Shown: piece by piece, positions 59,463-64,000 of the stretch
Position numbering within the stretch: the first letter of the stretch is position 1
Layout of the letters: each line of letters begins with the position of its first letter
From: Candidatus Krumholzibacteriota bacterium
GTDB taxonomy: Bacteria > Krumholzibacteriota > Krumholzibacteriia > Krumholzibacteriales > Krumholzibacteriaceae
Direction of reading: 5' to 3'
Length of the DNA: 64,000 nucleotides
Assembly: GCA_016933255.1 (NCBI GenBank)
Contig: JAFGBF010000027.1
Coordinates: 1 to 64,000 of the forward strand
Notes under the pieces: model-generated
What the model was told of the DNA's origin: nothing
What the model saw: the letters and a program-made list of their open reading frames with translations, nothing else
Databases searched by the model: none
Position numbers and translations under genes: made by a program

Positions 59463-60008
59463 ATGGAAAGATACGAGATCCGCTTAAGTGGTTCAGGAGG
59501 ACAGGGATTGATCCTTGCCGGAAAGATCCTTGCCGAAGCAGCTGCGATATATGAAGGGCTCAATGCTGTCCAGACGCAAAGTTACGGTCCGGAGGCAAGG
59601 GGCGGCGCGAGCAAGGCTGAAGTCGTTATCAGCGATGGTGAGATCGAATATCCGAAAGCTATTGAACTCGATCTTCTGCTGGCGCTGACACAGGAATCAT
59701 GTCTGAAATATTCTTCTGATCTTAAGAAAGGCGGAATCCTTATCATAGATTCGTCTTTTGTAAAAGAATTGCCGAAAGGCGATTTCAGGATCTATTCAGC
59801 TCCGATAAACGAGATCGCGGTCGACAAAGTCGGTAAGGCCGTCGTTACCAATATTGTCGCTTTGGGGATCCTTACAAAGATATCGAAAGTCATCTCTGAG
59901 GATTCAGTCAAGAAAGCTATACTCGCCAGGGTGCCCAAAGGCACTGAAGAATTGAACATGAAAGCTTTTGACGAAGGTTTTAAGGCGGGAGAGGAACTTT
60001 TATCCTGA
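59463..60008 (+). CDS. korC: 2-oxoglutarate:ferredoxin oxidoreductase gamma subunit
   Basis: The CoA-binding-type gamma subunit (181 aa): EIRLSGSGGQGLILAGKILA, QTQSYGPEARGGASKAEVV, DLLLALTQESCLKYSSDL and a late MKAFDEGFKAGEELL. ATG 59463 follows the korB stop at once. It completes the complex. Confidence 0.95.
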   Translation: MERYEIRLSGSGGQGLILAGKILAEAAAIYEGLNAVQTQSYGPEARGGASKAEVVISDGEIEYPKAIELDLLLALTQESCLKYSSDLKKGGILIIDSSFVKELPKGDFRIYSAPINEIAVDKVGKAVVTNIVALGILTKISKVISEDSVKKAILARVPKGTEELNMKAFDEGFKAGEELLS

Positions 60009-60124
60009 CCCGTTCTGCCGGTGGAGTGTAAGTTAATAAGTATTAATGATCTTAAACAGTCGGGAGAGTGAGTCCGGGAAACAGTAGAAGTCTCCCGGCG
60101 AACGGAAATACAGGAGGTTGATCG
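60009..60124. other. Gap with inverted repeat between korC and malic enzyme
   Basis: CGGGAGA (60061-60067) and TCTCCCG (60091-60097) form an inverted repeat with a 23-base interior. There is no T-run. ACAGGAGG precedes the malic enzyme ATG. No gene. Confidence 0.4.
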
Positions 60125-61471
60125 ATGGCTTCAAAGATGACCAAGGAAGAACTTCTTGCGAAGGCAAAGCAGCCGGCGGAAGATGCCATGAGGCTGCACC
60201 CTTTTTACAAGGGCAAACTTGGTGTGATGCCGAAGTGTTGTATACGCAGCGTCGATGATTTCGCTATCTGGTATACGCCCGGTGTCGCGAAGCCGTGCCT
60301 TGATATCCGGGATAATCCTGAAAAGGTATTCGAACATACTAACAAGGGGAATATGATAGCTGTCATCTCGGACGGGACAAGGGTCCTCGGACTTGGAGAT
60401 ATCGGGCCGGAAGCGGCCATACCCGTTATGGAGGGAAAAGCCATCCTGTTCAAGTATCTTGGCGGCGTCGACTGCGTTCAGATCTGCCTTGACACAAAAG
60501 ATCCGGATATCTTTATAGAGACGGTGAAGCTTCTGCAGCCTTCTTTCGGAGGATTCAATCTTGAGGATATATCTCAGCCGAAATGTTTCCGCATCCTCGA
60601 TACTTTGAGAAAAGAGTGCAGGATCCCAGTATGGCATGACGATCAGCAGGGTACTGCCGCGGTGACGGTCGCCGGCCTTATAAACGCCGCCAAAATAGTG
60701 GGCAAGGAACTCTCCGAGATAAGAGTAGCAATGCTTGGAGCAGGCGCTGCGAATATCTGTATCGCGAAGATGATCATACTTGCCGGTGTCACCCCTGAAA
60801 ATATCACGATGATCGACAGCAAGGGGATAATCCATAAGGGGCGTGAAAAAGAACTCAGCACGAAATACAAGGAAAAATGGGAGATGGCCCAGATCACTAA
60901 CGGTGACAATCTGACAGGGGATGCCCCGGATGCGATAAAGAACGCAGACGCGCTCATCGCTCTTTCGAAGATAGGCCCCGATACTGTAAAACCGGAGTGG
61001 ATCAAATCGATGGCGGACGACGCGATAGTCTTCGTATGCGCCAATCCCATACCGGAGATATATCCATGGGACGCTAAAGAAGCAGGTGCGAGGATCGTAG
61101 CGACTGGAAGAAGCGATTTTCCTAACCAGGTCAACAATTCACTGGGTTTCCCCGGGATCTTCAGAGGCACCCTCGATGTGATGGCAAAGACGATCACCGA
61201 CGAGATGTGTGTAGCTGCCGCCATAGAACTTGCCAGGACCGCCGAGGATATGGGAATGCATGAGGATTTCCTTCTTCCGACGATGGATAACTGGGAAGTC
61301 TATCCGCGCGAAGCTGCGGCAGTAGGCCGGAAAGCGATAGAACAGGGTATTGCCCGTCTCGATCTTACATACGAGGAGCTGAAGGCAAAAGCTGAGAAGA
61401 CTATTAGACATGCACGGGAATCTTTCCAGCTTCTTCAGGATAAAGGATTTATAGAATTGCCGAAAAAGTAG
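60125..61471 (+). CDS. Malic enzyme (malate dehydrogenase, oxaloacetate-decarboxylating)
   Basis: It converts malate to pyruvate and CO2 with NAD(P). The 448-aa form lacks the phosphotransacetylase fusion. Motifs are FAIWYTPGVAKPCLDI, MIAVISDGTRVLGLGDIGPE, AILFKYLGGVDCVQICLDTK, FNLEDISQPKCFRILD, PVWHDDQQGTAAVTVAGL and a Rossmann VAMLGAGAANICIAKMI. The VFVCANPIPEI, GRSDFPNQVNNSLGFPGIFR and late GMHEDFLLPTM match the family. With korDABC and the carboxylase it links malate, pyruvate and 2-oxoglutarate. Confidence 0.95.
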   Translation: MASKMTKEELLAKAKQPAEDAMRLHPFYKGKLGVMPKCCIRSVDDFAIWYTPGVAKPCLDIRDNPEKVFEHTNKGNMIAVISDGTRVLGLGDIGPEAAIPVMEGKAILFKYLGGVDCVQICLDTKDPDIFIETVKLLQPSFGGFNLEDISQPKCFRILDTLRKECRIPVWHDDQQGTAAVTVAGLINAAKIVGKELSEIRVAMLGAGAANICIAKMIILAGVTPENITMIDSKGIIHKGREKELSTKYKEKWEMAQITNGDNLTGDAPDAIKNADALIALSKIGPDTVKPEWIKSMADDAIVFVCANPIPEIYPWDAKEAGARIVATGRSDFPNQVNNSLGFPGIFRGTLDVMAKTITDEMCVAAAIELARTAEDMGMHEDFLLPTMDNWEVYPREAAAVGRKAIEQGIARLDLTYEELKAKAEKTIRHARESFQLLQDKGFIELPKK

Positions 61472-61511
61472 GCTTCGACCGGTACACAGTGTCAGACAGG
61501 CAAGGTATGCA

Positions 61512-61553
61512 GGGGCTATCCGGCAGTTATTCCGGGTAGCCCTCTTTCGTTTT
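61512..61553 (+). terminator. Terminator after malic enzyme
   Basis: GGGCTATCCGG-CAGTTATT-CCGGGTAGCCC forms a stem of about 11 bp with one T-G pair, and CTCTTTCGTTTT follows. Confidence 0.8.
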
Positions 61554-61585
61554 GATTCAATCTGTCCCCGATGGAGGATGTGTCC

Positions 61586-64000
61586 ATGTCCAAGAGATCT
61601 TTTGCAGTTATTCTCCTGACAGTTTCTGTCCTTGCGGTATCTGATTGCAGGTCGGGAACCCGCATAGATGCTGTCAATGATCCCGCTGAGAATGGTGAAT
61701 CATATATCACGCAGAAAATATCAGCTTTTATAGACCCTTACAGCAGTTTCATCAGAGTTGACGATCTTGTGACCATTCCCGCATGCCGCGTTAAGGATGG
61801 GATCGCCTTCCTGCTTCTCGGCGGTCTAGAGGTAGAATCGCTCGACCCGGGCGTAAGGATCGAGCTTGATAGATCGGATATCATAGGGGTCGACCCGGGG
61901 ATCGACAGGGAGGACCTTTCAGTATCCCCATCGATCGTGAAAAAGAGATATATCGTTCAATCCGGTTCTGACCAAAGCGGGGATCTTATCTTCAATCTCA
62001 GATACCGGGGGCAGATAGATTATCCGGTTGAAGAAGCCGGAGAAGAGTATGCCAGGTCTTTCGGGCAGTCGCCGGGGATCATTTCAGCCGATGGAGTCTA
62101 TCTTGGCGGATCGACGTTCTGGGTGCCCTCGTTTGATGACGGGCTGATCAGGTTCAGTCTGACTGTGGACCTTCCAGAGGGCTGGGACGCTGTCAGTCAG
62201 GGGCAAAGAACGGTTCCCGAACAGCCGGAGGGCCGAACGGTCGTTGTCTGGGATTCTCCTGAACCGATGGAAGAAGTGTTTCTTATTGCTGCCCGGTTCA
62301 CCGAGTACACCGGGAACTCGGGCCATGTGGAAGTGAATGCTTTCCTGAGGAGCCCCGATGAGGCGCTCGCTTCAAAATATATTGAGACTACATCGATCTA
62401 CCTTGACTTATTCAGCGGGATGTTAGGTCCATACCCCTACTCGAAATTCGCCCTTGTAGAGAATTTCTGGGAGACAGGCTACGGGATGCCGTCATTCACG
62501 CTTCTTGGTGAGAAGGTGATCAGGTTTCCCTTTATCCTGCATTCATCGTATCCGCATGAACTCCTGCATAACTGGTGGGGGAACAGTGTCTATGTCGATT
62601 TTGATTCCGGCAACTGGTGTGAAGGGATCACGACGTATATGGCAGACCATCTCATAAAGGAACAGAGAGGCCAGGGCGTAGAATACAGACGGTCGACCCT
62701 TAAGAAGTTCACAGACCATGTCACCGGGGAAAACGATTTTCCGCTGAGCAGCTTCACTTCACGTACCAGCGCCTCTTCCGAGGCTGTCGGCTACGGTAAA
62801 TCTCTGATGACCTGGAATATGCTAAGGGAAAAAACGGGAGACAGACTTTTTATCGAAGCATTCAGGAAGTTCTATTCTGAGAACAGGTTCAGGAAGGCCT
62901 CTTTCGATGACATACGGAAATCGTTTGAAGAAGTCACAGGGGAGGATCTGAAAGGATTTTTCACTCAGTGGGTCGAAAGAGAAGGAGCTCCGGAGCTTGA
63001 ACTGACCGGCTGCGAAGTCCGGGAGAAAAACGGCGGAAATCAGCTTCGGTTTACGATCAGCCAGGTTCAGAAAGAAGCTCCTTTCGATCTCGATATTCCG
63101 GTGGCGGTCGCTTTTTCCGATTCAGTCAGCGTTATAAAGGTCGGGATGAAAGGAAGGAGAGTGGATTCTGAGATATCTTTCGGCGACAAACCTCTTTCTG
63201 TCCAGGTCGATCCCTCTTTCGATCTGATGAGAAGGCTGCATCCGAACGAATCGCCTCCATCTCTGTCAGCGATATTCGGCGCCCGATCCGTTCTGATCCT
63301 GCTCCCCTCGGAAGAAGACGGGGAACCGAGCGGAAAATACAGGAGGCTTGCCGAGAGATGGGTGGAAGACAGTTCAAGAGAGATCAGGATATTAAATGAT
63401 ACCGAGATCGGGAAGATTCCAGCGGAAGGCTCGGTCTGGATCTTTGGAGAGAAAAACAGATACAGAGGGATCGTCGAAGATGGGATGAAAGCGTATAAGG
63501 GAAAGATAGAAAAGAGTTCTGTTTCATTCGGCACAAAAGAGATGGAAAAAAGTAATAACAGTTTTATCATAGCGGTAAGACATCCCGAAAATCCTGCTTC
63601 AGTAGCTGTCTGGCTGACAATAGGAGACGATGAGGCTGTAGACGGCCTGTCCAGAAAACTCCCCCATTACGGAAAATACAGCTATCTCGCTTTTGAAGGG
63701 TCTGCTCCTGATAATATCCTCAAAGGAAACTGGCAGGCCGCGGATTCGCCCCTGTTTGTCAAACTTTCCTCTGACGATGATAGTGGCCCGGCAGCGGCGA
63801 AGATCCCTGAACGAAAGCCTCTCGCCGAGATTCCCCAGTCCTTTTCAGCGGAGAGAATGCTGGGAGACGTTATTTATCTCGCCAGCGAAGAACTGAAAGG
63901 AAGAGGCCCCGGAACCGAGGGTATAGAAAGTGCCGCGCGTTTTATTGCCGATAATTTCAGGAAGGCCGGCCTTAAGCCCGGTTCTGATGACGGAACATTT
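61586..64000 (+). CDS. Exported M1-type metallopeptidase fused to an M28-type peptidase, truncated at window end
   Basis: The frame is open from ATG 61586 to the window end (805 codons, no stop). The N-terminus (KRSFAVILLTVSVLAVSDC) is a signal; the -1 residue before Cys is Asp, so it is not a clean lipobox. A gluzincin domain follows: FALVENFWETGYGMPSFTLL, SYPHELLHNWWGNSVY with HELLH at residues 324-328, and SGNWCEGITTYMADH with E346, i.e. HEXXH-X17-E by my count (18 is usual in M1). A beta-rich region (~470-740) follows, then from ~757 MLGDVIYLASEELKGRGPGT and ESAARFIADNFRKAGLKPG, the standard start of exported M28 peptidases. The catalytic M28 part lies beyond the window. Confidence 0.88.
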   Translation, partial: MSKRSFAVILLTVSVLAVSDCRSGTRIDAVNDPAENGESYITQKISAFIDPYSSFIRVDDLVTIPACRVKDGIAFLLLGGLEVESLDPGVRIELDRSDIIGVDPGIDREDLSVSPSIVKKRYIVQSGSDQSGDLIFNLRYRGQIDYPVEEAGEEYARSFGQSPGIISADGVYLGGSTFWVPSFDDGLIRFSLTVDLPEGWDAVSQGQRTVPEQPEGRTVVVWDSPEPMEEVFLIAARFTEYTGNSGHVEVNAFLRSPDEALASKYIETTSIYLDLFSGMLGPYPYSKFALVENFWETGYGMPSFTLLGEKVIRFPFILHSSYPHELLHNWWGNSVYVDFDSGNWCEGITTYMADHLIKEQRGQGVEYRRSTLKKFTDHVTGENDFPLSSFTSRTSASSEAVGYGKSLMTWNMLREKTGDRLFIEAFRKFYSENRFRKASFDDIRKSFEEVTGEDLKGFFTQWVEREGAPELELTGCEVREKNGGNQLRFTISQVQKEAPFDLDIPVAVAFSDSVSVIKVGMKGRRVDSEISFGDKPLSVQVDPSFDLMRRLHPNESPPSLSAIFGARSVLILLPSEEDGEPSGKYRRLAERWVEDSSREIRILNDTEIGKIPAEGSVWIFGEKNRYRGIVEDGMKAYKGKIEKSSVSFGTKEMEKSNNSFIIAVRHPENPASVAVWLTIGDDEAVDGLSRKLPHYGKYSYLAFEGSAPDNILKGNWQAADSPLFVKLSSDDDSGPAAAKIPERKPLAEIPQSFSAERMLGDVIYLASEELKGRGPGTEGIESAARFIADNFRKAGLKPGSDDGTF

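Overview
The window reads as about 64 kb of a Gram-negative bacterial chromosome, probably from a metagenome contig, since it opens with a 17-base run of C. Lipopolysaccharide genes (Kdo transferase, heptosyltransferase-like), RND efflux, OmpA and beta-barrel proteins and several lipoproteins point to an outer membrane. Exported proteins ending in a NPFNP-type FlgD-like tail, thrombospondin type 3 repeats in OmpA and 2-oxoglutarate:ferredoxin oxidoreductase fit an uncultivated lineage of the FCB group (Krumholzibacteria/Eisenbacteria-like). That placement is inference from gene style; there is no rRNA here. Many genes appear to start with TTG or GTG. No insertion sequence, integrase, prophage or CRISPR array was seen.

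Layout: 0.1-4.05 kb, three translationally coupled surface proteins (lamin-tail protein, small exported protein, lipoprotein with barrel-like sequence), then a large unrecognised helical protein. 5.8-9.35 kb, aminotransferase, carbamate kinase and a LarA-type nickel racemase family protein. 9.35-16.8 kb (minus strand), an efflux operon of one membrane fusion protein and two RND permeases, with two palindromes upstream. 17-20.6 kb, purD, purE, a YrdC-type threonylcarbamoyl-AMP synthase and an alkaline phosphatase. 20.7-28.3 kb, a secreted papain-like protease, a beta-helix plus barrel protein, an ABC exporter pair and an FG-GAP protein. 28.4-30.8 kb (minus), waaA and a family 9 glycosyltransferase. 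31.1-34.8 kb, two tandem XRE-cupin regulators, a DUF1844 protein and OmpA. 34.8-39.4 kb, mazG (minus), uvrA and galE.

39.7-43.4 kb is a soluble signalling cluster: a large histidine kinase, a receiver-only response regulator and a PAS-HisKA protein with no ATPase domain. tRNA-Phe follows, then a biotin-dependent carboxylase and a two-subunit iron-sulfur flavoenzyme, then tRNA-Thr. 49.3-57 kb is a looser block of small, mostly singly transcribed genes (RCC1 lipoprotein, DUF4230, RNB exoribonuclease, tiny Cys-rich ORF, ankyrin, DUF169, Pyr_excise, lipocalin, STAS-like) with remnant-like sequence between them. 57.1-61.5 kb is central carbon metabolism (korDABC and malic enzyme). The window ends inside a long gene joining an M1-type metallopeptidase to the start of an M28-type peptidase.

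Working together: the carboxylase, 2-oxoglutarate:ferredoxin oxidoreductase and malic enzyme link C3/C4/C5 acids and amino-acid catabolism, to which the flavoenzyme pair and exported proteases could feed. Best candidates for something undescribed are the coupled lamin-tail triad, the ATPase-less PAS-HisKA protein, the Pyr_excise protein lacking the T4 nucleophile, the Cys-rich ORF coupled to a short partner, the exported beta-helix/barrel protein and the hairpin leader of the kor operon.
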